A stretch of DNA of 64,000 bases. Source: Marinimicrococcus sp033875255. GTDB taxonomy: Bacteria > Pseudomonadota > Alphaproteobacteria > Geminicoccales > Geminicoccaceae. Positions 40,481-49,364 of the stretch are shown here, in pieces. Every line of letters starts with the position of its first letter. Position 1 is the stretch's first letter. The notes beneath the pieces are model-generated. The model had not been told where the DNA came from and did not search any database. It was given only the letters and a program-made list of their open reading frames with translations. The translations under genes and the position numbers were made by a program. The stretch covers positions 1 to 64,000 of the forward strand of contig JAWZSN010000024.1 of NCBI GenBank assembly GCA_033875255.1, in the 5' to 3' direction.

Positions 40481-42277
40481 ATGACCGAGCTTTCCCGCAT
40501 CCGCAATTTCGCCATCGTGGCGCATATCGACCACGGCAAGTCGACCCTGGCCGACCGCCTGATCGAGAAGTGCGGCGGCCTGCAGTCGCGCGAGATGAGC
40601 ACCCAGGTGCTCGATTCGATGGACATCGAGCGCGAGCGCGGCATCACCATCAAGGCGCAGACCGTTCGCCTCAACTACAAGGCCAAGGACGGCCAGGACT
40701 ACGTCTTCAATCTCATCGACACGCCGGGCCACGTCGATTTCGGCTACGAGGTCAGCCGCTCGATGCGCGCTTGCGAAGGCGCGCTGCTGCTGGTCGATGC
40801 CACCCAGGGCGTGGAGGCGCAGACCCTCGCCAACGCCTACCAGGCGATCGACGCCAATCTCGAGATCGTGCCGGTCCTCAACAAGATCGACCTGCCGGCT
40901 TCCGAGCCGGACCGGATCAGGGCGCAGATCGAGGATATTATCGGCCTCGACGCTTCCGATGCGCTGATGATCTCGGCCAAGACCGGGCTCGGCGTCGAGG
41001 ATGTGCTGGAGGCGGTGGTCGAGCGCCTGCCGCCGCCCGAGGGCGACGCCTCGGCGCCGCTCCAGGCGCTCGTGGTCGACTCCTGGTACGACGCCTATCT
41101 CGGCGTCGTGACCCTGTTGCGCGTCCGAAACGGCACGCTGAAGAAGGGCATGAAGATCCGCTTCATGGGCACCGGCGCGACGCACGGCATCGACCGGGTC
41201 GGCGTGTTCACGCCCAAGCCCCTGGTGGTGGACGAGCTGACGCCGGGCTCGGTGGGCTTCATCACCGCCAGCATCAAGGACATTGCCGACGCCCGGGTGG
41301 GCGACACCATCACCGACGACCGCAAGCCGGCCGCCACGCCGCTGCCGGGCTTCCGGCCGTCCCAGCCGGTGGTGTTCTGCGGCATGTATCCGGTCGACGC
41401 GGCCGACTACGACACGCTCAGGGACAGCCTGGGCAAGCTGCGCCTGAACGATTCGAGCTTCGAGTTCGAGCCCGAGAGCTCGGGCGCCCTGGGGCTGGGC
41501 TTTCGCTGCGGCTTTTTGGGCCTGCTCCATCTGGAGATCATCCAGGAGCGGCTGGAGCGCGAGTTCGACCTCGACCTCGTGATCACCGCGCCGTCGGTCG
41601 TCTACCGTGTTCACCAGACCGACGGCACCGTCGACGAGTTGCACAACCCGGCCGACTATCCCGACCCCACCAAGATCGACCATGTCGAGGAGCCCTGGAT
41701 CAAGGCCACGATCCTGGTGCCCGACGAGTTTCTCGGCAACGTGCTGCAGCTTTGCCAGGAGAAGCGCGGCGTGCAGCTCGACATGACCTATGTCGGCAAC
41801 CGCGCCATGGTGGTCTATCGCCTGCCGCTCAACGAGGTGGTCTACGATTTCTACGACCGCCTGAAGTCGATCACCCGCGGCTATGCGAGCTTCGACTACC
41901 AGCTCGACGATTACGGCCAGAGCGACCTCGTGAAGCTGGACATCCTCGTCAACGGCGACCGGGTCGACAGCCTGGCCATGATCGTCCACCGCTCGATGTC
42001 CGAGACCCGTGGCCGCGGCGTCTGCGAGAAGCTCAAGGACCTGATCCCGCGGCAGATGTTCCAGGTGGCGGTGCAGGCGGCCATCGGCGGGCGTGTCGTG
42101 GCCCGTGAGACGGTCAAGGCGATGCGCAAGGACGTGCTCGCCAAATGTTACGGTGGTGACGTAAGCCGCAAGCGCAAGCTCTTGGAAAAGCAGAAGGAAG
42201 GCAAGAAGCGCATGCGCCAGGTGGGGAATGTCGAGATTCCCCAGGAGGCCTTCCTCGCCGCCCTCAAGATGAGCTGA
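40481..42277 (+). CDS. lepA: Elongation factor 4 (back-translocating GTPase)
   Basis: 598 residues. GTPase motifs AHIDHGKST, DTPGHVDF and NKIDLP, the lepA-specific LRLNDSSFEFEPESS and the C-terminal domain ending KKRMRQVGNVEIPQEAFLAAL. No signal sequence. Separate transcription unit downstream of pheT. Confidence 0.95.
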   Translation: MTELSRIRNFAIVAHIDHGKSTLADRLIEKCGGLQSREMSTQVLDSMDIERERGITIKAQTVRLNYKAKDGQDYVFNLIDTPGHVDFGYEVSRSMRACEGALLLVDATQGVEAQTLANAYQAIDANLEIVPVLNKIDLPASEPDRIRAQIEDIIGLDASDALMISAKTGLGVEDVLEAVVERLPPPEGDASAPLQALVVDSWYDAYLGVVTLLRVRNGTLKKGMKIRFMGTGATHGIDRVGVFTPKPLVVDELTPGSVGFITASIKDIADARVGDTITDDRKPAATPLPGFRPSQPVVFCGMYPVDAADYDTLRDSLGKLRLNDSSFEFEPESSGALGLGFRCGFLGLLHLEIIQERLEREFDLDLVITAPSVVYRVHQTDGTVDELHNPADYPDPTKIDHVEEPWIKATILVPDEFLGNVLQLCQEKRGVQLDMTYVGNRAMVVYRLPLNEVVYDFYDRLKSITRGYASFDYQLDDYGQSDLVKLDILVNGDRVDSLAMIVHRSMSETRGRGVCEKLKDLIPRQMFQVAVQAAIGGRVVARETVKAMRKDVLAKCYGGDVSRKRKLLEKQKEGKKRMRQVGNVEIPQEAFLAALKMS

Positions 42278-42286
42278 GGGCGGCGC

Positions 42287-42305
42287 GACGGCGTCAGCCG
42301 CCGTC
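42287..42305. terminator. Hairpin between convergent lepA and galM
   Basis: GACGGCG and CGCCGTC pair around a five-base loop in the short gap and reach into the galM end. No T-run. Probable bidirectional terminator. Confidence 0.4.
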
Positions 42306-43346
42306 CGTCGAGAAGCGGTATACCGTCGTGCTGCGCCACGCCTCGCCGGGGCGCAGCACGGTGCTCGGGAACTCGGGCCGGTTCGGACTGTCCGGCAGAT
42401 GCTGGGTTTCGAGGCAGAATCCGTCCGCCTGCCGCCAGGCGCGCCCGCTGGCGCCCACGAGGCTGCCGGTGAAATAGTTGGCGGTATAGAGCTGCACGCC
42501 CGGCTGCGTGGTCAGCGTCTCCATGATGCGCCCGCTCGTCGGCTCGCGCACCCGCGCGGCCAGCTCGAGCGCTCCGGGTGTGCTCTTGCGAAGCACGAAG
42601 TTCTGATCGTAACCCAATGCCAGCATCAGCTGAGGATGGGCCTCGCGGATCCGCGCGCCGATGCGCGTCGGCCGGCGAAAGTCGAGCGGCGTGCCGTCCA
42701 CCGGGGCGATCTCGCCGGTCGGGATCGAGCCCGTGTCGGTCGGCGTGAAATGGTCGGCGGCAATCATCAGCTCGTGGTCGAGGATCGTGCCGGAGCCCTC
42801 GCCGGCCAGGTTGAAATAGGCGTGGTTGGTGAGGTTGAGGACGGTCGGTCGGTCGGTGGTGGCCCGGTAGTCGAGGCGTAGTGCTGGCTCGCCGGTCAGG
42901 CGGTAGGTGACCTCGACCGCGAGATTGCCCGGATAGCCTTCCTCGCCGTGCGGGCTCAGATAGGAGAGGGTGACCGCCTCGCCGTCGGCGGGCCGCGGCT
43001 CCCAGACCCGCCGCGAGAAGCCGACCCAACCGCCATGCAGGGCGTGGGGCGGCTTGTTGGCGGCCAGCCGGTACTCGACACCGTCGAGGGTGAAGCGGGC
43101 GCGGCCGATGCGGTTTGCATAGCGGCCGGCCAGCGCGCCCACATGGGGGTGCGGGTCGAGGTAGCGCTCGGGGTCGGCAAATCCCAGCACGACATTGTCC
43201 AGCCGGCCCTGCCGGTCGGGCATGCGCAGCGAAGCAAGGATGCCGCCGAGCGTGAGGATGCTCGCCTCCACGCCGCCAGGCCCCTGAAGGGTCCACCGCT
43301 CGAACGGCCGGCCGTCGCCGGTCGTGCCCGCTATCTCTCGCCGCAC
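42294..43346 (-). CDS. galM: Aldose 1-epimerase (mutarotase)
   Basis: 350 residues. GalM motifs: AGRYANRIGRARF, PHALHGGWVGFSRRVWE (acid His), LTNHAYFNLAGEG (second His) and the base Glu in FCLETQHLPDSPNR. Interconverts alpha and beta anomers of hexoses/pentoses. Cytosolic, with no signal peptide. May serve sugar catabolism, but no sugar kinase or transporter lies beside it. Confidence 0.93.
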   Translation of the reverse strand: MRREIAGTTGDGRPFERWTLQGPGGVEASILTLGGILASLRMPDRQGRLDNVVLGFADPERYLDPHPHVGALAGRYANRIGRARFTLDGVEYRLAANKPPHALHGGWVGFSRRVWEPRPADGEAVTLSYLSPHGEEGYPGNLAVEVTYRLTGEPALRLDYRATTDRPTVLNLTNHAYFNLAGEGSGTILDHELMIAADHFTPTDTGSIPTGEIAPVDGTPLDFRRPTRIGARIREAHPQLMLALGYDQNFVLRKSTPGALELAARVREPTSGRIMETLTTQPGVQLYTANYFTGSLVGASGRAWRQADGFCLETQHLPDSPNRPEFPSTVLRPGEAWRSTTVYRFSTDGG

Positions 43347-43552
43347 GCTTCCTCTCCCTTCGCTTTGCCGCGCGCATGATGCCCGCGATTGGCGGCGGCC
43401 GCGACATCCTGGCCGGAACCCGGGCGGAATACGGCGCCCGTTTTGCGCGGCGCGAACAGCGCCGTAGTGGCGAAAGCTCAGCTTTGTGGCGAGGGCAGGG
43501 GACGGCTGGCCGGAGGCGGCGGGAACTCACCCCCCAAACGTGTCGCAAGCAG

Positions 43553-43581
43553 TTGCGCAGGCCCGATCATCTAGCTATGGT
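43553..43581 (+). promoter_or_regulatory. Promoter of tRNA-Ser(GGA)
   Basis: TTGCGC, 17-bp spacer, TATGGT, ending 12 bases before the mature tRNA. Confidence 0.45.
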
Positions 43582-43593
43582 CCGGCCCGCCTT

Positions 43594-43681
43594 GGAGGGA
43601 TGGCCGAGCGGTTTAAGGCGCACGCCTGGAAAGCGTGTTGGGGGCAACTCCTCGCGGGTTCAAATCCCGCTCCCTCCGCCA
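43594..43681 (+). tRNA. tRNA-Ser (anticodon GGA)
   Basis: 88 bases including an encoded CCA. Acceptor GGAGGGA pairs with TCCCTCC, discriminator G. Anticodon loop CTGGAAA on stem CACGC/GCGTG, long variable arm (TTGGGGGCAACTCCT), T-arm GCGGG-TTCAAAT-CCCGC. A normal class II tRNA, in contrast to the GCT tRNA-like gene at 25.3 kb. Confidence 0.97.
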
Positions 43682-44071
43682 CATCTGCGTTATCCGCCGC
43701 ACCCCTTTCCCACCTGCCGGTCTGCCTGGCAGCGCCGCTCGCGCGGCGCCGGTGCACGGGCGCGATACCACGCCCCCATACCCTTTCGGGGCATGGAACC
43801 CGGCAGGCGCCTGCCTCTTGTGACGGCATCATGGAATGGGAACCATACCGGGCGCGTCTTGAGGGCAGAGCTTTCGCCTTGATCGGTGAATATCGCCGTC
43901 TGCCGTTGCAGCCGACGGGGCCTCGTCCGGTCCTGCACGGCGTGATTGCGATTTGAGCAGCCCGTTCATCCAGGCAGACCCCATCCATCCCGTCGAACCC
44001 CTTGCGAGAGGCGGCAACAGGATGCCATCGCCGCGCGACAGCGAGCGACCCGTCAACAAGCGCACGTCATC
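43682..44071. other. 390-bp gap after tRNA-Ser
   Basis: Contains a perfect hairpin GCGCCGC-TCGC-GCGGCGC (43732-43749), perhaps a tRNA transcript terminator, and a 41-codon frame from ATG 43831 to TGA 43956 (MEWEPYRARLEGRAFAL...) with no ribosome site. Nothing else supportable. Confidence 0.45.
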
Positions 44072-45076
44072 GTGAAGCAGGAAGCTCCCGGCTCCGAGAA
44101 AAAGAGCCTTTTGTCCCGGCTCGCCCGCGCCGCCGGCACGCTCGCCGCCCTGGCAGTGCTGTGGTGGCTCGTCGACTGGCAGACCTTCGCCGCGACGTTG
44201 CGCTCGGCCTCGCCCCTTTGGCTGCTTGCCGCGCTCGTGACGATGATCGCCGACCGCATCTTGATGTCGGTGAAGTGGCAGATCCTTCTGGTCGCCTCCG
44301 GCGCCCGGATCCCGTTCCTCGCCAATTTGCGCATCTACACGGCAGCGCAGCTGGCAGCGTTCGTGATGCCGCTCGAGATCGCTGCCGACGGCCTGCGCGT
44401 GCTCTGGGTCAGCCGCCTCGGCCGCCGCGCCTCGGCCGTCAGCGCCTCGATCGTGGTCGAGCGCGGCGTGGCGCTCCTCGTCTCGATGGCCTTCTCGGCG
44501 GTGGCGGCCCTTGCGCTGGCGCTCCAGCTCGTCGAGGCCGATCTCGCCCTTGCCGCGAGCTTCGTGCTCGCAGGCATGCTGGCGCTGCCGCTGCTCCATG
44601 TCGCGGCGCGCCGGAGCGGCCTGCTGCGGCCGCTGCTGCGGCGACTGGCCGCCAGCCGGCTGCGCCGGCCCATGGTGATGCTGCGCCGCATCCTCAGCGG
44701 GCGGAAGGCGCTGGTACGGGCCACGCTACTGACCGCCATGCGCCAACTCGTGGTGGTCGCGGCGAACTGCATGCTGGCCTGGGCGGTCGGGCTGCCGGTC
44801 CACCCGCTCCTCTTCGCCACGGCCTTTCTGTGCGCCCTGCTGATCGCCCGTATCCCGATAAGCTATGGTGGGCTCGGAGTCTTCGAGACCTCGCTTGCCA
44901 TGCTGCTGACGCCCTTCGGCGTGCCACCGTCGGCCACCGTCGCCACGGCCCTTGCCGGCCGCGTCCTCACCATTCTCTCGCTGCTCCCCGGCGCCAGCCT
45001 GCCCGGCGCCGCCCGCCGGCTGCCGCGCCGCGCGACGCAGCGCAACCGTCGCCTGGCCGGCGCCTCTTCGCACTAG
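44072..45076 (+). CDS. Flippase-like membrane protein (LPG synthase TM / UPF0104 family), second copy
   Basis: 334 residues from GTG 44072; the longer frame upstream has no hydrophobic character. Seven to eight membrane helices starting LAALAVLWWLVDWQTFAATL. The conserved segment RIPISYGGLGVFETSLAMLL corresponds to SPMGIGVREGAF in the protein at 12460-13497. A distant paralog (low identity by eye). Lipid or polyprenol-sugar movement is the family-level guess; no glycosyltransferase adjoins this copy. Confidence 0.75.
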   Translation: MKQEAPGSEKKSLLSRLARAAGTLAALAVLWWLVDWQTFAATLRSASPLWLLAALVTMIADRILMSVKWQILLVASGARIPFLANLRIYTAAQLAAFVMPLEIAADGLRVLWVSRLGRRASAVSASIVVERGVALLVSMAFSAVAALALALQLVEADLALAASFVLAGMLALPLLHVAARRSGLLRPLLRRLAASRLRRPMVMLRRILSGRKALVRATLLTAMRQLVVVAANCMLAWAVGLPVHPLLFATAFLCALLIARIPISYGGLGVFETSLAMLLTPFGVPPSATVATALAGRVLTILSLLPGASLPGAARRLPRRATQRNRRLAGASSH

Positions 45077-45102
45077 AGCGCCTCCTGATCCGCAGACACC
45101 GT

Positions 45103-45127
45103 GCAAGGCCGCGGGCGGCGGCCTTGC
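45103..45127. terminator. Strong hairpin after the flippase-like gene
   Basis: GCAAGGCCGC and GCGGCCTTGC, ten perfect pairs around GGGCG. No T-run. Lies between this gene and crcB; may terminate or be in the crcB leader. The conserved fluoride-riboswitch core was looked for and not seen. Confidence 0.5.
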
Positions 45128-45193
45128 CGCCGTATCGCCGCGCGCGATAGAACGCAGGGGCTGTCGCACGACAAAGAGGGCGGTGCCGCTTCG

Positions 45194-45592
45194 ATGATTG
45201 CCAGCACGGTCTGGGTCGCGCTGGGCGGCGCGCTCGGCAGCGTCGCGCGGTTCTGGCTGGCCGAGCTGCTGGCCGGGCTCGCCACCGGCTTTCCCTGGGC
45301 CACGGTGCTGGCCAACCTCTCGGGCAGCTTTCTCATCGGCCTCGTGGCGACGCTGACCGGGCCGGAGGGCAGGCTGCTGGTGGCGCCCGAGATCCGTCAG
45401 CTGGTGATCGTCGGGATCTGCGGCGGCTACACCACCTTCTCCTCCTTCAGCCTGCAGACCCTGACGCTGGCGCAGAGCGGCCAGTGGCTCTTGGCGGCCG
45501 CCAATGTGATGCTGTCGGTGCTGGGCTGCCTGGTCGCCGTCTGGCTCGGCCATGTGGCGGCGCTGGCCCTCGACCGCGCGCTCGGAGGCTGA
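45194..45592 (+). CDS. crcB: Fluoride ion channel CrcB/Fluc
   Basis: 132 residues, four membrane helices. Signature GGALGSVARFWL at the N-terminus, ANLSGSFLIGL and GICGGYTTFSSFSLQT with the pore Phe/Ser track. Homodimeric, exports fluoride. Followed three bases later by the DUF190 gene, a pairing frequent in proteobacteria. Confidence 0.93.
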   Translation: MIASTVWVALGGALGSVARFWLAELLAGLATGFPWATVLANLSGSFLIGLVATLTGPEGRLLVAPEIRQLVIVGICGGYTTFSSFSLQTLTLAQSGQWLLAAANVMLSVLGCLVAVWLGHVAALALDRALGG

Positions 45593-45595
45593 GCG

Positions 45596-45961
45596 ATGAC
45601 ACTGCCCGAGAATGCCGTGCTGCTGCGGGTCTATACCGGCGAGCGGCATCGCGCCGACGGTCTGCCGCTCTACGAGGCCATCGTGCGGCGGGCGCGCGAG
45701 ACGCATCTGGCGGGGGCCACCGTGCTGCGCGGGCCGATGGGCTATGGCCGCTCGACCCGCCTGCACCGGGCGAGCCTGCTGGAGCTGTCCGAGGACCTGC
45801 CGGTGGTGGTCGAGATCATCGATGCCAAAGAGCGCATCGAGGCGTTCCTGCCGGTCGTCGAGGCGCTGGTGGATTCGGGCCTCGTCACGCTCCAGGAGGT
45901 CCGCGTTTGCCACCCGCGGGGCGGCGCGGATGCGTCGGGCGAGGGGGCCGGGGCCCCCTGA
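45596..45961 (+). CDS. DUF190 domain protein
   Basis: 121 residues, PII-like ferredoxin fold: VLLRVYTGERHRADGLPLYEAIV, AGATVLRGPMGYG and PVVVEIIDAKERIEAFLP. Cytosolic. Genes of this family lie beside crcB in many genomes, suggesting a role in fluoride response, possibly as nucleotide-binding regulator; not proven. Coupled to crcB. Confidence 0.87.
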   Translation: MTLPENAVLLRVYTGERHRADGLPLYEAIVRRARETHLAGATVLRGPMGYGRSTRLHRASLLELSEDLPVVVEIIDAKERIEAFLPVVEALVDSGLVTLQEVRVCHPRGGADASGEGAGAP

Positions 45962-45971
45962 CGCGAGCCAC

Positions 45972-46322
45972 TCAGATCGCGAAGGAGCTGCCGCAGCCGC
46001 AACCGGCGCTGGCGTTCGGGTTGCTCATCTTGAAATAGGAGCCGGTCAGATCCTCGACGAAGTCGAGCTCGCTGCCGATGAGGTACATGAGGGCCATGCC
46101 GTCGACGACGATGCGCGCACCGTCGCGCCCGACCTCGACGTCGCCCTCCTCCTCCTTGTCGTCGAGGGTGAACTCGTAGCGGAACCCTGAACATCCGCCG
46201 CCACCGACACTGACCCGCAGCCTGAGATCGGGGCGCCCCTCGGCCGCGATGATGGCGCTGACACGGCGCGCGGCGCTTTCCGTCACACTGAGCGGCGCAG
46301 GGCGAGCCTTGATCTCCGACAT
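45972..46322 (-). CDS. erpA: Iron-sulfur cluster insertion protein ErpA (A-type)
   Basis: 116 residues. The three cluster cysteines are present: GGGCSGFRYEF and the C-terminal GCGCGSSF. LTESAARRVSAI-type N-terminus reads VTESAARRVSAIIA. Delivers Fe-S clusters to target enzymes. Convergent with DUF190 and divergent from the dGTPase gene, an arrangement common in Rhodospirillales. Confidence 0.92.
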   Translation of the reverse strand: MSEIKARPAPLSVTESAARRVSAIIAAEGRPDLRLRVSVGGGGCSGFRYEFTLDDKEEEGDVEVGRDGARIVVDGMALMYLIGSELDFVEDLTGSYFKMSNPNASAGCGCGSSFAI

Positions 46323-46454
46323 GGCGCCAACCTATCCTCTGAAGGGAGACATACGCTCTCCTATGTAGGCAGCGTCCGGGGCCTGTCAAACCGGCCGTCG
46401 TCACGCGAGACAGGCGGCCGCATTCCATGCCGGCGACGGAGGAGGAAACAGAGC

Positions 46455-47606
46455 TTGCCCCAAGCGGCTTACGCCTGCGACCCGCGGGCCAGCCTCGGCC
46501 GGGCCGTGCAGGAGGAGCCCAGCGGCCTGCGCAGCCCGTTCCAGCGCGACCGCGACCGCATCGTCCACTGCACCGCCTTCCGGCGCCTCGAGTACAAGAC
46601 GCAGGTCTTCGTCAATTTCGAGGGCGATCACTTCCGCACGCGGCTGACCCATTCGCTCGAGGTGGCGCAGATCACCCGCACCATCGCCCGGGCGCTGGAT
46701 CTCGACGAGGATCTGGCCGAGGCGGTGGCCCTGGCCCATGATCTGGGCCACAGCCCCTTCGGCCATGCCGGGGAGGCGGCGCTCCAGGCGAGCCTCGAGG
46801 ATTTCGGCGGTTTTGATCACAATCTCCAGACCTTCCGCATCGTCACCCGGCTGGAGCAGCGCTACGCGGCCTTCGACGGGCTCAACCTGACCTTCGAGAC
46901 CCTGGAAGGGATCGCCAAGCATAACGGTCCCGTCGCCCAGCCGGCCGGCATCCTGGCCGAGCACAAGCTGGCCGCGGCCATCGACCTTGCAGGCCAGGCG
47001 CCGCTCGAGGCGCAGGTGGCGGCGCTGGCCGACGACATCGCCTACTGCAACCACGATCTCGACGACGGGCTCAGGGCCGGCTTCTTCGCCTGCCAGGACC
47101 TGGCGGATCTGCCGATGGTGGGGGAGATCCTGGCCGCGGTGCGGGCCCGCCACGGCGAGCTCGAGCCCCCGCGTATGGCGCACGAGATCATCCGCCGGCT
47201 GATCGACCTGATGGTCGGCGACGTGCTGGCGGAGACCCGCCGGCGGATCGATGTGCTCGACCCGGCCTGTGCGGAGGCTGTACGAAGGGCGCCCGGGCCG
47301 CTGGTCGGCTTCGCGCCTCCCGTGGCGCGCGGGGTAGCCGCGCTTCGGGCGTTCTTGCGGGAGCGCATGTACCACCACTACAAGGTCAACCGCATGACGC
47401 TCAAGGCGCAGCGGATCGTGCGCGACCTGGTCGAGGTGTTCCTGTCCGCGCCGCAATGCCTGCCCGACCGCTGGCGCGCCTCGGCGGGCGCACCCGGCAG
47501 CGCCGCCACCGCGCTCGCCGTCCGCGACTATATCGCCGGCATGACCGACCGTTATGCCTTGGATGAACACGACCGTCTCTTCAGGCTTACCCGCGACCCC
47601 TCATGA
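46455..47606 (+). CDS. dgt: Deoxyguanosinetriphosphate triphosphohydrolase-like protein
   Basis: 383 residues from TTG 46455, decided by GGAGG (46441-46445) nine bases upstream. HD-domain metal site: FRTRLTHSLEVAQ, then ALAHDLGHSPFGHAGE, with the later Asp in ADDIAYCNHDLDD. N-terminal FQRDRDRIVHCTAFRRLEYKTQVF is diagnostic. Cleaves dNTPs to nucleoside and triphosphate. Overlaps argS by four bases. Confidence 0.92.
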   Translation: MPQAAYACDPRASLGRAVQEEPSGLRSPFQRDRDRIVHCTAFRRLEYKTQVFVNFEGDHFRTRLTHSLEVAQITRTIARALDLDEDLAEAVALAHDLGHSPFGHAGEAALQASLEDFGGFDHNLQTFRIVTRLEQRYAAFDGLNLTFETLEGIAKHNGPVAQPAGILAEHKLAAAIDLAGQAPLEAQVAALADDIAYCNHDLDDGLRAGFFACQDLADLPMVGEILAAVRARHGELEPPRMAHEIIRRLIDLMVGDVLAETRRRIDVLDPACAEAVRRAPGPLVGFAPPVARGVAALRAFLRERMYHHYKVNRMTLKAQRIVRDLVEVFLSAPQCLPDRWRASAGAPGSAATALAVRDYIAGMTDRYALDEHDRLFRLTRDPS

Positions 47607-49351
47607 ACGCATTCAACGATCTGCTGCACGCCGTGCTGTTCGCCCTCGACGGGCTGGAGCAGGCCGGCCGCCTGCCCGCCGGCCTCGACCGCTCCCGCAT
47701 CCTGGTCGAGCCGCCGCGTGACCCGGCGCATGGCGACGCCGCCACCAACGCCGCCCTCGTCCTCGCCAAGGCCGCACGCATGAAGCCCATGGCGATCGCC
47801 GAGGAGCTGGCCCGCGCCCTGGCCGAGCGGCCGGGGATCCTCGAGGTGACGCCGGTGCCGCCGGGCTTCGTCAACATGCGTATCGAGCCGGATTTCTGGC
47901 GTCGCCAGATGGCCGTCGTGCTCGAGAAGGGGCTGGATTACGGCCGCTGTGACCGCGGGCAGGGCCGGGCCGTCAATATCGAGTACTGCTCGGCCAATCC
48001 GACCGGCCCGCTCCATGTCGGGCACGGCCGCGGCACGGTGTTCGGCGATGCGCTCGCCAACCTGCTGGAGCGCGCCGGCTGGGCGGTGACCCGCGAATAT
48101 TACGTCAACGACGCCGGCGCCCAGATGGAGCTGCTGGCCCGCTCGCTGCGCCACCGCTATCTCGAGGCGCTGGGCCGCGATCCCGGCCCGCTGGCCGAGG
48201 GGCTCTATCCCGGCAGCTACCTGCTGCCGCTCGCCGAGAAGATCGTGGAGCAGGACGGCGAGCGCTGGCTCGAGCGCCCCGAGAGCGAATGGCTGCCGGC
48301 CTTCCGCGACATTGGCGTTGCCGCGATGATGGCGCAGATCCGCGAGGATCTGGGAGCGCTGGGCGTCGATCACGACATCTTCAGCTCCGAGCGCGAGCTG
48401 GTCGCCGCCGGCCGCGTCGACTCTGCCCTGGCGTGGCTCGAGGAGCACGATCTGGTCTATACCGGCACGCTGCCGCCGCCCAAGGGCAAGCCGGTGGACG
48501 ACTGGGAGCCGGCCGAGCAGCTCCTATTCCGCGCCACCGCCTATGGCGACGACATCGACCGGCCGCTCAAGCGCTCGAACGGCGCCTGGACCTATTTCGC
48601 CGCCGATCTCGCCTACCATCTCGACAAGTACCGGCGCGGCTTCGACGTCATGGTCGATGTCTGGGGCGCCGACCACGGCGGCTACGTCAAGCGCATGCAG
48701 GCGGCGGTCCGCGCCCTGAGCGAGGAGAAGGCGCGGCTCGACGTGCGCCTGTGCCAGCTCGTCAACCTCATGGACGACGGCAAGCCCTTGAAGATGTCCA
48801 AGCGGGCGGGCCGGATCGTCACGCTGCGCGACGTGGTCGACGAGGTCGGCAAGGATGTCTTCCGGTTCATCATGCTGACCCGCAAGAACGATGCCCCGCT
48901 GGATTTCGACCTCAAGAAGGTGACCGAGCAGTCCAAGGACAACCCGGTCTTCTACGTGCAGTACGCGCACGCGCGGATCTGCTCGGTGTTCCGCAACGCC
49001 GAGGAGGAGGGGATGGGCGAGCTGCGGCGGATGTCGGCCGAGGCCGACCTCTCCCGCCTGGAAAACCCCGCCGAGCTGGAGCTGATCCGTCTGCTCGCCC
49101 AGTATCCGCGCACCCTGGAAGGTGCCGCGGACAGCTTCGAGCCGCATCGGATCGCATTTTATCTGCACGACCTCGCGGGTGCCTTCCACGGCCTTTGGAC
49201 CAAGGGCAAGGAGCAGCCGGAGCTCCGCTTCCTCGTGGCGGAGAATCCGGAGCTCACCCGGGCGCGGCTCGCGATGCTCGAGGCGGTGCGTACCGTGCTC
49301 GCCGCCGGCCTCGGCATCATCGGGGTGGCCCCCGTCAGCGAGCTGCACTGA
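47603..49351 (+). CDS. argS: Arginine-tRNA ligase
   Basis: 582 residues. Class I motifs: SANPTGPLHVGHGRG (HVGH for HIGH) and LKMSKRAGR (KMSKR, lacking the final Ser as in many ArgRS). Add-1 domain at the N-terminus, DALR anticodon-binding domain at the C-terminus (YARICSVFRNAE). ATGA overlap with dgt. Confidence 0.95.
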   Translation: MNAFNDLLHAVLFALDGLEQAGRLPAGLDRSRILVEPPRDPAHGDAATNAALVLAKAARMKPMAIAEELARALAERPGILEVTPVPPGFVNMRIEPDFWRRQMAVVLEKGLDYGRCDRGQGRAVNIEYCSANPTGPLHVGHGRGTVFGDALANLLERAGWAVTREYYVNDAGAQMELLARSLRHRYLEALGRDPGPLAEGLYPGSYLLPLAEKIVEQDGERWLERPESEWLPAFRDIGVAAMMAQIREDLGALGVDHDIFSSERELVAAGRVDSALAWLEEHDLVYTGTLPPPKGKPVDDWEPAEQLLFRATAYGDDIDRPLKRSNGAWTYFAADLAYHLDKYRRGFDVMVDVWGADHGGYVKRMQAAVRALSEEKARLDVRLCQLVNLMDDGKPLKMSKRAGRIVTLRDVVDEVGKDVFRFIMLTRKNDAPLDFDLKKVTEQSKDNPVFYVQYAHARICSVFRNAEEEGMGELRRMSAEADLSRLENPAELELIRLLAQYPRTLEGAADSFEPHRIAFYLHDLAGAFHGLWTKGKEQPELRFLVAENPELTRARLAMLEAVRTVLAAGLGIIGVAPVSELH

Positions 49352-49364
49352 ACGGAGCAGTGAT

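Noticed and set aside
43732..43749. GCGCCGC-TCGC-GCGGCGC as a definite tRNA terminator
   Set aside because: No T-run follows, and such GC palindromes arise easily at this composition; mentioned only in the gap entry.
43831..43956. 41-codon frame after tRNA-Ser (MEWEPYRARLEG...)
   Set aside because: No ribosome site or homology that I can recognise; left as part of the gap description.
45077..45193. Fluoride riboswitch upstream of crcB
   Set aside because: The conserved core of the crcB motif could not be found by eye; only an unrelated strong hairpin is present.
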